From: Fidelibacterota bacterium | GTDB taxonomy: Bacteria > Fidelibacterota > JAANXI01 | Direction: 5' to 3' | Length of the DNA: 22,199 nucleotides | Assembly: GCA_018263365.1 (NCBI GenBank) | Contig: JAANXI010000037.1 | Coordinates: forward strand, 1 to 22,199 | Part shown: piece by piece, positions 8,218 through 15,705 of the stretch | Layout of the letters: the number at the start of each line of letters is the position of its first letter | How positions within the stretch are numbered: the first letter of the stretch is position 1 | Notes under the pieces: model-generated | Databases searched by the model: none | What the model was told of the DNA's origin: nothing | What the model saw: the letters and a program-made list of their open reading frames with translations, nothing else | Made by a program: the position numbers and the translations under genes

Positions 8218-8628
8218 ATGGCACATGCAAACGATTCAAAAATTGATACGATCATCGGCGCCGCGAGCCAGGTGCACGGGAACATTAAAGTAGAAGGCAG
8301 CGTGCTGGTAGCCGGCCGGGTTGACGGCGATGTTACTTCCGACGATTTTGTTCGCGTGGTGGAGTCGTCGACGATTACCGGCAACCTGATAGCGAAAAGT
8401 GCGATTATCGCAGGGAGGGTTGAAGGTAATGTGCGCTGTGAAACTAAAGTCCAGCTTGGCAAGAAGGCCTCGCTGTTAGGTGATTTAAAGGCGTCACGAC
8501 TTGTTATCGAAGAGGGCGCAGTCTTTACCGGCAAGAGTGAAATGCCGGTCGCTGAGAAAGTTGAGGAGGTCCCCGTCGATGAATCAACGGAAGTCTCGAA
8601 ACAACAAACCCGAATCTCCGGAACGTGA
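8218..8628 (+). CDS. Bactofilin family cytoskeletal protein
   Basis: Bactofilins polymerise without nucleotide into filaments or membrane-associated patches that act as scaffolds. The 136-residue protein shows the typical right-handed beta-helix pattern of short repeats: IIGAASQVHGNIKVEGSVLVAGRVDGDV, then STITGNLIAKSAIIAGRVEGNV and ASLLGDLKASRLVIEEGAVFTG. Charged, probably disordered tails lie at both ends. The ATG follows the M23 stop by 8 bp with no recognisable ribosome site, so translation is probably coupled to the upstream gene. Its last 50 bp overlap the start of atpZ in another frame. A bactofilin beside parAB recalls the Myxococcus BacNOP-ParABS linkage, known from the literature, in which bactofilins position the segregation machinery. 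Confidence 0.94.
   Translation: MAHANDSKIDTIIGAASQVHGNIKVEGSVLVAGRVDGDVTSDDFVRVVESSTITGNLIAKSAIIAGRVEGNVRCETKVQLGKKASLLGDLKASRLVIEEGAVFTGKSEMPVAEKVEEVPVDESTEVSKQQTRISGT
8563..8570 (+). promoter_or_regulatory. Ribosome binding site that fixes the atpZ start
   Basis: GAGGAGGT, a near-perfect anti-16S match, lies 8 nt before the ATG at 8579 and entirely inside the bactofilin coding sequence. It argues for that ATG over a start at 8501, which would add 26 Arg/Lys-rich residues unlike the family. Confidence 0.8.
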
Positions 8629-8878
8629 CCAAACCAATTCGCTGCTGGAAACCTACCAAAAGCTGGAGCCGTATCTCGGCCTTGGACTTACCTTTACGGT
8701 TACAATCCTTGCGTTTCTCTTTTTCGGCCGGTGGCTGGACTCCCGGTTTGGGACCAGCCCGTGGCTGCTCATTACCGGTGCGGCAGTTGGTATGATCCTG
8801 GGGTTTATTCATTTGTATTATACGGTAATTCAACTCAATCAATCCGACTCACAAACAAAGGACAAAGACGCTGAATAG
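8579..8878 (+). CDS. atpZ: AtpZ/AtpI family protein (F1Fo ATPase accessory membrane protein)
   Basis: Small two-helix membrane protein of the family once called 'ATPase gene 1', found at the head of many atp operons and linked to assembly of the c-ring or to Mg2+/Ca2+ uptake. With the ATG at 8579 it is 99 residues, typical for the family. A polar, charged N-terminus is followed by helix 1 (YLGLGLTFTVTILAFLFFG), the hallmark RWLDSRFGTSPW, then helix 2 (LLITGAAVGMILGFIHLYYTV) with spaced glycines. Its first 50 bp overlap the end of the bactofilin gene out of frame. atpI begins 19 bp downstream. Family membership is clear; exact function is inferred from context. Confidence 0.88.
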   Translation: MNQRKSRNNKPESPERDQTNSLLETYQKLEPYLGLGLTFTVTILAFLFFGRWLDSRFGTSPWLLITGAAVGMILGFIHLYYTVIQLNQSDSQTKDKDAE

Positions 8879-8897
8879 ATTTCTTCGGTGGGTCGGA

Positions 8898-9245
8898 ATG
8901 ACGGTTCTGATTGGGGCTGTCGTCTCGGTGGTAATTGCCCTGCAAATGCGCGATGCATCCGTGACATGGGCATTGATTGTGGCGCCGGTAATCACTGCCT
9001 TGAACGCTATTATCGGCGTTTATTTTCTTCGGAAAGGTATCAACGCCTCCCAGACAACCTTCATGAAAATTGTCTTCGGCGGAATGGGAATCCGATTATT
9101 AGTATTAGGAGCAATTATCGCTTTGATCTACGTCCGAACTCCATTACATTTTTTGACATTTTTGATGGGGACAATGGCCTATTATATTGTCTTCATGGTG
9201 CTGGAAATATTATACGTGCATTTCCATCTGAGGAAAGAGCAGTGA
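8898..9245 (+). CDS. atpI: ATP synthase protein I-like membrane protein
   Basis: A 115-residue, highly hydrophobic protein with four probable membrane helices: MTVLIGAVVSVVIAL, ALIVAPVITALNAIIGVYFL, IRLLVLGAIIALIYV and FLMGTMAYYIVFMVLEILYV. It ends in a charged HFHLRKEQ tail. Size, topology and position between atpZ and atpB fit the AtpI (ATP synthase I chain) group, thought to aid c-ring assembly; this family is poorly conserved, so position carries much of the weight. The frame is open a little upstream of the ATG at 8898 (LNRFLRWVG), so a non-ATG start near 8871 is possible. The ribosome site is weak. Confidence 0.75.
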   Translation: MTVLIGAVVSVVIALQMRDASVTWALIVAPVITALNAIIGVYFLRKGINASQTTFMKIVFGGMGIRLLVLGAIIALIYVRTPLHFLTFLMGTMAYYIVFMVLEILYVHFHLRKEQ

Positions 9246-9287
9246 CGGCGAATTTTCGAAAAGGCAGGAAAGCAAGGATAAATTTTG

Positions 9288-10142
9288 ATGCTGGCTGAAG
9301 GGGCTGCTAAAGCAGCTGAACAAGGCGGTCATGGCGGAGGGCATGAAGAATCAGCTGGTGAAGTCATTATTCACCATATCACAGATTCAAATGTCTGGCA
9401 ATTTTTCAAAGATATTCAGATCCACCTCCCGGAATTTTCGCTGTTTGGGATCGACGTTTCCATCTCCTTACATGTGGTGATGATGTGGATTTCTGCGGCG
9501 CTGGTGTTTCTCCTGTTCACCCGAATGGCCAAGGCGATACACAAGGGCGATTCGCTGGTACCGACCGGCTCGTTTGCACTATTGGAGATGATGGTGCTAT
9601 TTGTGCGCGACGAAATCGCGTACGCCACCATGGGTGAGAAAGTAGGGCGAAGAATGACGCCGCTGCTGCTCACCTTTTTCTTTTTTATTTTGTTCTGTAA
9701 TCTCCTGGGGCTTATTCCGTTTATGTCCACGGCGACCGGTAATATTAATGTTACCGCGGCGCTGGCATTTATCACGTTTCTGGTGATTCAGTTTCAGGGA
9801 ATGCGGGAAAACGGGGTGGTCGGCTACTGGAAAAGTCTGGTGCCGAGCGGCGTGCCGATCTTTTTGGTGCCGATCATGGTTCCGGTGGAAATCCTGGGGC
9901 TGTTTACCAAGCCGTTTGCGCTCTGCATGCGACTGTTTGCGAACATGATCGCCGGCCACGTGGTAATACTTTCGCTGATTATGCTGATTTTCACCTTCGG
10001 AACCATTTTTATCGCACCGGTATCAATCGGATTTGCCATTTTTATTTATCTGCTGGAAATTTTGGTGGCGTTCATCCAGGCGTATATTTTTACGATGCTG
10101 TCGGCGCTGTTTATCGGGATGGCCGCCCATCCGGAGCATTAA
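9288..10142 (+). CDS. atpB: ATP synthase Fo subunit a
   Basis: Membrane stator subunit that forms the two proton half-channels against the c-ring. The ATG at 9288 (284 residues) follows an AAGGA ribosome site at a good distance; a TTG directly before it would add one residue. The N-terminus carries a His/Gly-rich GGHGGGHEE stretch. The essential arginine lies in LCMRLFANMIAGHVV (Arg215), and the C-terminal helices contain IYLLEILVAFIQAYIFTMLSALFIGMAAHPEH with the conserved Glu and Gln. Its length and intact channel residues indicate a working subunit. Confidence 0.97.
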   Translation: MLAEGAAKAAEQGGHGGGHEESAGEVIIHHITDSNVWQFFKDIQIHLPEFSLFGIDVSISLHVVMMWISAALVFLLFTRMAKAIHKGDSLVPTGSFALLEMMVLFVRDEIAYATMGEKVGRRMTPLLLTFFFFILFCNLLGLIPFMSTATGNINVTAALAFITFLVIQFQGMRENGVVGYWKSLVPSGVPIFLVPIMVPVEILGLFTKPFALCMRLFANMIAGHVVILSLIMLIFTFGTIFIAPVSIGFAIFIYLLEILVAFIQAYIFTMLSALFIGMAAHPEH

Positions 10143-10200
10143 AATTTTTACATGAAAAAACATCGAAAACAAAGACACATGAACAACAGAGGAGGATGAG

Positions 10201-10428
10201 ATGGGAGATCTCGGATTAGGATTTCTCGCTGCAGGTATTGGAGCGGGGCTCGGAGTCATTGGTGCAGGATACGGAATTGGGAAGTTGGCCGCGTCCGCAA
10301 TGGACGGCACAGCCCGCCAGCCGGAAGCTGCCGGTGATATCCGGACCAGTATGATTATCGCCGCCGCTCTGATCGAAGGTGTGGCATTTTTTGGTGAAGT
10401 GGTCTGTATTATTCTGGCGCTGAAATAA
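10201..10428 (+). CDS. atpE: ATP synthase Fo subunit c
   Basis: Rotor-ring proteolipid of 75 residues with two helices joined by the conserved polar loop ARQPEAAGDI (RQP at 39-41). The ion-binding carboxylate is Glu59 in AALIEGVAFF. The site that is Gln in sodium-driven c subunits appears to be Ile here, and Glu59 is followed by Gly, not Ser or Thr, so I infer proton rather than sodium coupling. Helix 1 is glycine-rich (GAGLGVIGAGYGIG), as needed for tight ring packing. The ribosome site (GAGGAGG) is the strongest in this part of the cluster, fitting the high copy number of c. Confidence 0.97.
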   Translation: MGDLGLGFLAAGIGAGLGVIGAGYGIGKLAASAMDGTARQPEAAGDIRTSMIIAAALIEGVAFFGEVVCIILALK

Positions 10429-10453
10429 GACGCTTACACAATAAAGGATAATC

Positions 10454-10948
10454 ATGGGTTTACTTGATATTGATCCCGGTTTAATTATCTGGACGTTGGT
10501 GACGTTCATCATTCTGCTGATCCTGTTGCGGAAGACCGCCTGGAAACCGATTCTGGCGATGATTGACGAGCGGGAGGAGACTGTACGGAAATCGTTGGAA
10601 GAAGCAGAGCAGGCCCGCGAAGAAGCGGAAGAAGCCATGCGGGAGTATAAAGATAAGCTCAAAGAGGCCCGCATCGGGGCCCGCGAAATTATTGATGAGA
10701 GCAAAGATTCTGCAGAGAAGATCAAAAAGGAGATCATCGACGAGGCGGAGCAGCAGAAAAAGAAGATGATCGCCGAAGCCCGGGACCAGATTGAGACCGA
10801 ACGCGAAAAAGCGATGCAGGATATCAAGGATTCCGTGGCGGATATTGCGATTGCCGCGGCGTCGCGCATCATCAATGAACAACTGAACGCCGAGCAGCAC
10901 ATGGACATTATTGACCGCTCACTGCAACAGTTCAGGGATTCCGAATAA
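10454..10948 (+). CDS. atpF: ATP synthase Fo subunit b
   Basis: Peripheral-stalk subunit of 164 residues: one N-terminal membrane helix (about residues 9-27), the KPILAMIDEREETVRKSLEEAE segment, then a long charged coiled coil rich in Glu, Lys, Arg and Ala. The C-terminal VADIAIAAASRIINEQL section binds delta. Only one b gene is present, so the stalk is presumably a b2 homodimer. The stop codon overlaps the atpH ATG by one base (TAATG), implying coupled translation. Confidence 0.96.
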   Translation: MGLLDIDPGLIIWTLVTFIILLILLRKTAWKPILAMIDEREETVRKSLEEAEQAREEAEEAMREYKDKLKEARIGAREIIDESKDSAEKIKKEIIDEAEQQKKKMIAEARDQIETEREKAMQDIKDSVADIAIAAASRIINEQLNAEQHMDIIDRSLQQFRDSE

Positions 10949-11481
10949 TGCAGCACGATCCGGCCGCAGAACGCTACGTTGAGGCACTGTTCGACGTTGC
11001 CGAAGAGCACGACGAACTGGATGCCGTCGCCAGCGATCTGCAGGACTTTGTAGATCTGCTGGAGGAGACCGGACAGTTACGGCTGTTTTTACGCTCGTTC
11101 CGTGTGCCCGCATCCGATAAGGTGAAGGTCTTTCGCGACGTTTTTGAGGGTAAAATGAATCAGCACTTGCTCAATACCATCGCATTGATGCTCCAGCATC
11201 AGCGGGCGGAGAGCATTGAGGAGGTTGCCGATTTATTCGCGGAACGCGTCAAAGCACACCGGAACATCGTGACTGTCCAGGCGAATACCGGCACGCGGAT
11301 GTCCGAAAATATGCGGGGACAGGTGAAAACATCTCTGGAAGAAGCGCTGGAGAAAACGGTGGAGCTCGTCGAGTCGGTGGACGAATCCCTGCAAGGCGGT
11401 CTCAGGTTGCGCATTGGAAACACGGTGTACGATGGGACGATCGCCCATCAACTGGAAAAATTACGAGAACAATTGAGTTAA
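10948..11481 (+). CDS. atpH: ATP synthase F1 subunit delta
   Basis: Connects the b stalk to the top of the alpha3beta3 head. The 177-residue length is normal for delta/OSCP. The N-terminal helical domain begins AAERYVEALFDVAEEHDELD; the C-terminal part has the family pattern VVTVQANTGTR-like (IVTVQANTGTRMSENMRGQVKTSLEEALEKTVELVESVDESLQGGLRLRIGN), with the conserved GG-R-R-GN-xxxD ending GGLRLRIGNTVYDGTI. It starts inside the atpF stop. The next 246 bp before atpA contain a repeat element, the only large gap in the cluster. Confidence 0.95.
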   Translation: MQHDPAAERYVEALFDVAEEHDELDAVASDLQDFVDLLEETGQLRLFLRSFRVPASDKVKVFRDVFEGKMNQHLLNTIALMLQHQRAESIEEVADLFAERVKAHRNIVTVQANTGTRMSENMRGQVKTSLEEALEKTVELVESVDESLQGGLRLRIGNTVYDGTIAHQLEKLREQLS

Positions 11482-11536
11482 ACTGAATAATTCATGAAAA
11501 GAAAAGCAAATTTATTGCGATAAACACTTTCGGATG

Positions 11537-11641
11537 CCATTCTTCGACAAGCTCGGAGTGACAGACCGAGGCGTCACCTCTCAGCAGAGACTCCTGCTGG
11601 TCTGAGCTTGTCGGCCCGCAAGGGCTCCCTTCCGGGAAGGG
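11537..11641. repeat. Dispersed palindromic repeat ('CHSELVEE' type) inside the atp cluster
   Basis: The 246-bp atpH-atpA gap (11482-11727) holds several nested inverted repeats: CGACAAGCTC (11545-11554) with GAGCTTGTCG (11604-11613), CAGCAG/CTGCTG (11582-11599), GCCC-GCAA-GGGC (11614-11625), and the near-perfect CCCTTCCGGGAAGGG (11627-11641). An 11-bp inverted repeat (GAATAATTCAT at 11485-11495, ATGAATTATTC at 11662-11672) encloses the block. The minus strand translates to a stretch containing CHSELVEEWHPKVF, close to the CHSERSEES/CHSELVEES peptides often mis-annotated from dispersed repeats in environmental genomes. I therefore read it as a non-coding repeat, not a gene. Outer limits are approximate. 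Confidence 0.75.
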
Positions 11642-11727
11642 TAGACGCCGGGACAGCATCGATGAATTATTCGGAATGGATTTTTTAGAAAAATACGTGA
11701 CGACTGATAAAGGAGGCACAAAAGTCG

Positions 11728-13401
11728 ATGGAGATTAAAGCAGACGAAATCACTTCGTTGCTCAAGCAGCAGATCGAGTCATTCGATGTGAGCATGGATG
11801 TTGATGAAGTCGGTGAGGTCATCAGCGTGGGGGATGGTATCGCCCGCGTGTATGGACTCGAAAACGTTATGGCCAGCGAGCTGGTTCAGTTTCCCAATGA
11901 TGTCGTGGGCATGGCGCTGAACCTGGAAGAGGACAACGTTGGTGTGGTGCTCTTCGGTGAAAGCCGCGATGTGAATGAAGGCGATGTTGTGAAGCGGACC
12001 GGGCGCGTGGTGGAAATCGGCGTGGGAGAATCAGTCGCCGGACGCGTCATTAATCCGATTGGCCGGCCACTGGATGGCAAGGGTGATATCGAATTTACCG
12101 AACGCCGTCCTGTGGAGCGGAAAGCGCCGGGCGTGATGGTGCGTCAGCCGGTGAAGGAACCGCTGATGACCGGATTAAAGGCTGTGGATTCGATGATTCC
12201 CATCGGGCGTGGCCAGCGTGAGCTGATTATCGGCGACCGCCAGGTCGGGAAAACCGCCATCGGTGTGGACACCATCATCAACCAGCGCGATACGGACGTC
12301 TATTGTATTTATGTGGCCATCGGCCAGAAAGCCTCAACTGTTGCGCAGGTCGTGAAGGTGCTGGAAGACAACGGCGCCATGGATTACACGACCGTGATTT
12401 CCGCTAGCGCATCCGAACCGGCTCCGCTGCAGTATCTGGCGCCGTTTGCCGGCGCAACCCTTGGCGAATATTTCCGGGATAACGGCAAACATGCGTTGAT
12501 TATCTACGATGATTTAACCAAGCACGCCTGGGCGTATCGACAGCTTTCATTACTCCTGCGTCGACCGCCGGGACGTGAAGCGTATCCGGGCGATATTTTC
12601 TATCTCCACAGTCGTCTGCTGGAGCGCGCCTCCAAACTGGAAGAAAAGTATGTGATCGTACCGAAAGGGAGCGAGAACGTGGAAGATAGTGTTAACGGGA
12701 AGGAATACCGGAAACATATTGAAGACAGTGCCGAAGCACTCGAAAACGATCTGGAGGAACTTGGTAAAGAATCACATGAAGTACTTAAACTGCCGAAAAC
12801 CGGCGGCTCATTGACAGCGCTGCCGATCATCGAAACGCAACAGGGCGACGTCTCCGCATATATTCCGACCAATGTGATTTCCATTACCGACGGGCAGATT
12901 TACCTGGTACCGGATCTCTTTTACTCCGGTCAGCGGCCCGCGATTGACGTAGGTATTTCGGTGTCGCGGGTCGGGGGTAACGCCCAGGTGAGAGCTATGC
13001 GACAAGTGTCTGGCTCGCTGAAACTGGACCTGGCACAGTATCGTGAACTGGAATCGTTTGCGCAGTTCGGTTCCGACCTGGATAAAGCAACGCAGCAGCA
13101 GTTAACCCGTGGTGAGCGTCTCTATGAGATCCTGAAACAGAAACAGTACTCGCCGCTGCCCATGGAAAAACAGGTGGTGGTGATTTTCGCCGGGACCGAA
13201 GGTTATCTGGATAAACTCTCTATCGAACAGGTAGAGCGTTTCGAGCCGGAATTCCTTGAGTACATGGAAACGCAACACGCTGATATGCTGGAAAAAATCA
13301 GCGAGGAAAAAATCCTGTCGGACGAACTGAAAGAGGAACTTGGCAACATCGTTGAGCATTTTCTCGAAACCTTCGCCATCGAAGAAGAGGAAGCGGCATA
13401 G
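11728..13401 (+). CDS. atpA: ATP synthase F1 subunit alpha
   Basis: Non-catalytic nucleotide-binding subunit of the F1 head, 557 residues, about 45-55 longer than usual. Walker A is GDRQVGKTA (169-177, Lys175), a mild change from the common GDRQTGKTA. The Arg finger is in SVSRVGG (Arg414). The extra length lies in one place, between HSRLLERASKL and GGSLTALPIIETQ (about residues 305-358), a charged Glu/Lys-rich insertion. Bacteroidota alpha subunits also carry a shorter insertion at this loop. The rest aligns well, including the C-terminal helical domain. A strong AAAGGAGG ribosome site precedes the ATG. It is the first gene after the repeat, so it may have its own promoter or processed 5' end. 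Confidence 0.98.
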   Translation: MEIKADEITSLLKQQIESFDVSMDVDEVGEVISVGDGIARVYGLENVMASELVQFPNDVVGMALNLEEDNVGVVLFGESRDVNEGDVVKRTGRVVEIGVGESVAGRVINPIGRPLDGKGDIEFTERRPVERKAPGVMVRQPVKEPLMTGLKAVDSMIPIGRGQRELIIGDRQVGKTAIGVDTIINQRDTDVYCIYVAIGQKASTVAQVVKVLEDNGAMDYTTVISASASEPAPLQYLAPFAGATLGEYFRDNGKHALIIYDDLTKHAWAYRQLSLLLRRPPGREAYPGDIFYLHSRLLERASKLEEKYVIVPKGSENVEDSVNGKEYRKHIEDSAEALENDLEELGKESHEVLKLPKTGGSLTALPIIETQQGDVSAYIPTNVISITDGQIYLVPDLFYSGQRPAIDVGISVSRVGGNAQVRAMRQVSGSLKLDLAQYRELESFAQFGSDLDKATQQQLTRGERLYEILKQKQYSPLPMEKQVVVIFAGTEGYLDKLSIEQVERFEPEFLEYMETQHADMLEKISEEKILSDELKEELGNIVEHFLETFAIEEEEAA

Positions 13402-13410
13402 GAATAGATT

Positions 13411-14274
13411 ATGGCGACACTCCGCGAAGTAAAAAACCGGATCGGTTCTGTCAAGAACATCAGGCAGGTAACCCGCGCCATGAAAATGGTTGCGGCCGCC
13501 AAACTCCAGAAGGCCCAGCAGGCCATCGAACAGGCCCGGCCGTATGCATTCAAGATTAATAATGTACTCCGGCAGCTTTTGCCACAGATCGACCGATCCA
13601 TCAATCCTCTGTTGGAAGTCCGGGAGCAGAAACACATCGGATTGGTCATCGTTACGGCGGATCGCGGACTGTGTGGCGCGTTCAATTCGCGGATCATCCG
13701 CCAGGCGGAACAGGAAATAGAAAAGTACGATCCTGAACAGATTAAACTGATTTGCATCGGGAAAAAGGGGCTCAATTATTTCCGCAAGCGCGATTACGAC
13801 ATCATTGGAGAGTACACGGAGTTTTTCAAGGACCTGACATTTTCCAATGCGACATCCATCGTGGACGTGGTCACAGAACTGTACATCAGTCATGGATTGG
13901 ATCGAGTGGATGTGCTATACAACGAGTTCAAAAATGTCATCCAGCAGGGCGTTGTAGTAGAGCAGTTTCTGCCGCTGGTGGTGCAGGACGAAGACGAAAT
14001 CGAGGATCTCGATGAGTTCATGTTCGAGCCGAACCAGGAAGATATTGTCAATTCTCTGGTGCCGCAGCACCTGAATGTGCAGATGTGGCGGATGCTGCTG
14101 GAATCGAACGCCGCGGAGCGCGGCGCCCGGCGGACGGCCATGGACAATGCAACCTCCAATGCCGAGGATATGATCGAAGACTTGCAGCGGCAGTACAACA
14201 AGGCGCGTCAGGCCGCGATTACCAAGGAGATTTCCGAGATTGTCGGCGGCGCCGAAGCCATGAAAGAAGATTAA
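13411..14274 (+). CDS. atpG: ATP synthase F1 subunit gamma
   Basis: Central rotor shaft, 287 residues, the typical bacterial length. The N-terminal helix MATLREVKNRIGSVKNIRQVTRAMKMVAAAKL and the C-terminal helix (ERGARRTAMDNATSNAEDMIEDLQRQYNKARQAAITKEISEIVGGAEAM) form the coiled-coil shaft and both match the family closely. The middle Rossmann-like domain starts with GLVIVTADRGLCGAFN. An acidic patch (QDEDEIEDLDEF) is near residue 191. It lies 9 bp after atpA and 39 bp before atpD. Confidence 0.97.
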   Translation: MATLREVKNRIGSVKNIRQVTRAMKMVAAAKLQKAQQAIEQARPYAFKINNVLRQLLPQIDRSINPLLEVREQKHIGLVIVTADRGLCGAFNSRIIRQAEQEIEKYDPEQIKLICIGKKGLNYFRKRDYDIIGEYTEFFKDLTFSNATSIVDVVTELYISHGLDRVDVLYNEFKNVIQQGVVVEQFLPLVVQDEDEIEDLDEFMFEPNQEDIVNSLVPQHLNVQMWRMLLESNAAERGARRTAMDNATSNAEDMIEDLQRQYNKARQAAITKEISEIVGGAEAMKED

Positions 14275-14313
14275 GACGAATTCGAAGCAAACTAATACGA
14301 GGTATAGAATCAC

Positions 14314-15705
14314 ATGAATGAAGGTCGAATCACTCAGATTATGGGACCGGTTGTGGATGTGGTATTCGAGGATGGCGACATCCCCCATATTTATAACGCG
14401 CTGGAAATCGATCGCGAAGACAGCACGCTGGTACTGGAAGTGGCGCACCATTTGGGCGAAGATACGGTCCGGACGATTGCCATGGATTCCACAGATGGGT
14501 TGGTGCGCGGGCAGAAAGTACGCGATACCGGCGATCCGATTTCGATTCCGGTGGGCCAGGAAATTCTCGGACGGATGTTCGACGTCACCGGCAATCCCAT
14601 TGATGAAAAGGAAGCGCCGGAAACCGAAGCGAAATTTCCGATTCACCGTCCGGCGCCGGCTCATGAAGATTTGACGACGACAACGGAGATGTTCGAGACT
14701 GGCATTAAAGTGATCGACCTGCTGGAACCGTATACCAAGGGCGGCAAAACCGGGCTGTTTGGTGGCGCCGGAGTAGGAAAAACGGTTCTCATTCAGGAGC
14801 TGATTCGAAATATCGCAGCCGAGCACGGCGGTTTTTCGGTATTTGGCGGCGTCGGCGAGCGCAGCCGTGAGGGGAACGATTTGATGCTCGAAATGACCGA
14901 GTCCGGCGTTATCGACAAGACCACGCTGGTGTTCGGCCAGATGAACGAGCCGCCCGGAGCCCGTATGCGTGTCGGTCTGACGGCGTTGACCGCAGCCGAA
15001 TATTTCCGCGATGTGGAAGAGCGGGATGTGCTGCTCTTCATCGATAACATTTTTCGCTTTACGCAGGCCGGTTCTGAGGTGTCAGCACTGCTTGGCCGTG
15101 TCCCGTCGGCAGTTGGTTACCAGCCGACCTTGGCCACGGATATGGGCGAGCTACAGGAACGGATTACCTCGACGAACAAGGGATCAATTACATCGGTGCA
15201 GGCTGTGTACGTTCCGGCCGATGATTTAACTGACCCGGCGCCGGCAACGACCTTTGCTCATCTGGACGCATCCACGGTACTGGATAGGTCGATATCCGAG
15301 TTGGGTATTTATCCGGCTGTGGATCCCCTGGATTCCTCCTCGCGAATTCTCGATCCGCAAGTTCTCGGTGAGCGACACTTTAACGTGGCCCGCCAGGTAC
15401 AGGAGATCCTCCAGAAGTACAAAGATTTGCAGGACATCATCGCTATCCTCGGGATGGATGAACTCTCCGAGGAAGATAAGGTGACGGTGGCGAGAGCCCG
15501 CCGGATTCAGCGCTTCCTGAGCCAGCCGTTCTTCGTGGCGGAGCAGTTTACCGGGACACCGGGACGGTACGTCAAACTCGAAGATACCATTGATGGCTTC
15601 GAGCGGCTTGTGAACGGTGAATTCGATGATCTGCCGGAACGCGCTTTCCTCTTTGTCGGAACAATTGATGAGGCTGTCGAAAAAGCGAAGAAAATGCAGT
15701 CATGA
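14314..15705 (+). CDS. atpD: ATP synthase F1 subunit beta (catalytic)
   Basis: Carries the catalytic sites for ATP synthesis. The 463 residues are the standard length with no insertions. Walker A is GGAGVGKTVL (150-159, Lys156), the catalytic Glu lies in GERSREGNDL, and Walker B is VLLFIDNIFRFTQAGSEVSALLGR. The signature PAVDPLDSSSRIL and the C-terminal DELSEEDKVTVARARRIQRFLSQPFFVAEQFTG are intact. The ribosome site (ACGAGGT) is moderate. The stop overlaps the atpC start (ATGA). Having atpD and atpC in the same run as the other atp genes differs from lineages where atpDC is a separate locus. Confidence 0.99.
   Translation: MNEGRITQIMGPVVDVVFEDGDIPHIYNALEIDREDSTLVLEVAHHLGEDTVRTIAMDSTDGLVRGQKVRDTGDPISIPVGQEILGRMFDVTGNPIDEKEAPETEAKFPIHRPAPAHEDLTTTTEMFETGIKVIDLLEPYTKGGKTGLFGGAGVGKTVLIQELIRNIAAEHGGFSVFGGVGERSREGNDLMLEMTESGVIDKTTLVFGQMNEPPGARMRVGLTALTAAEYFRDVEERDVLLFIDNIFRFTQAGSEVSALLGRVPSAVGYQPTLATDMGELQERITSTNKGSITSVQAVYVPADDLTDPAPATTFAHLDASTVLDRSISELGIYPAVDPLDSSSRILDPQVLGERHFNVARQVQEILQKYKDLQDIIAILGMDELSEEDKVTVARARRIQRFLSQPFFVAEQFTGTPGRYVKLEDTIDGFERLVNGEFDDLPERAFLFVGTIDEAVEKAKKMQS

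Noticed and set aside
10201..10428. Sodium-driven ATP synthase
   Set aside because: The c subunit lacks the Gln in helix 1 and the Ser/Thr after the carboxylate that mark sodium-binding c rings.
10216..11010. 264-codon minus-strand frame opposite atpE, atpF and atpH
   Set aside because: It is Ser/Ile/Arg-rich with no recognisable motif and lies antisense to three certain genes; a shadow of coding bias.
11492..11719. 75-codon minus-strand frame in the atpH-atpA gap as a small gene
   Set aside because: The translation contains the CHSELVEE-type peptide typical of dispersed repeats and the DNA is a set of inverted repeats, so it is annotated as a repeat.
13102..14826. Long minus-strand frames (263 and 303 codons) opposite atpA, atpG and atpD
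   Set aside because: His/Phe/Arg-rich translations without family features, fully antisense to well-conserved ATP synthase genes.
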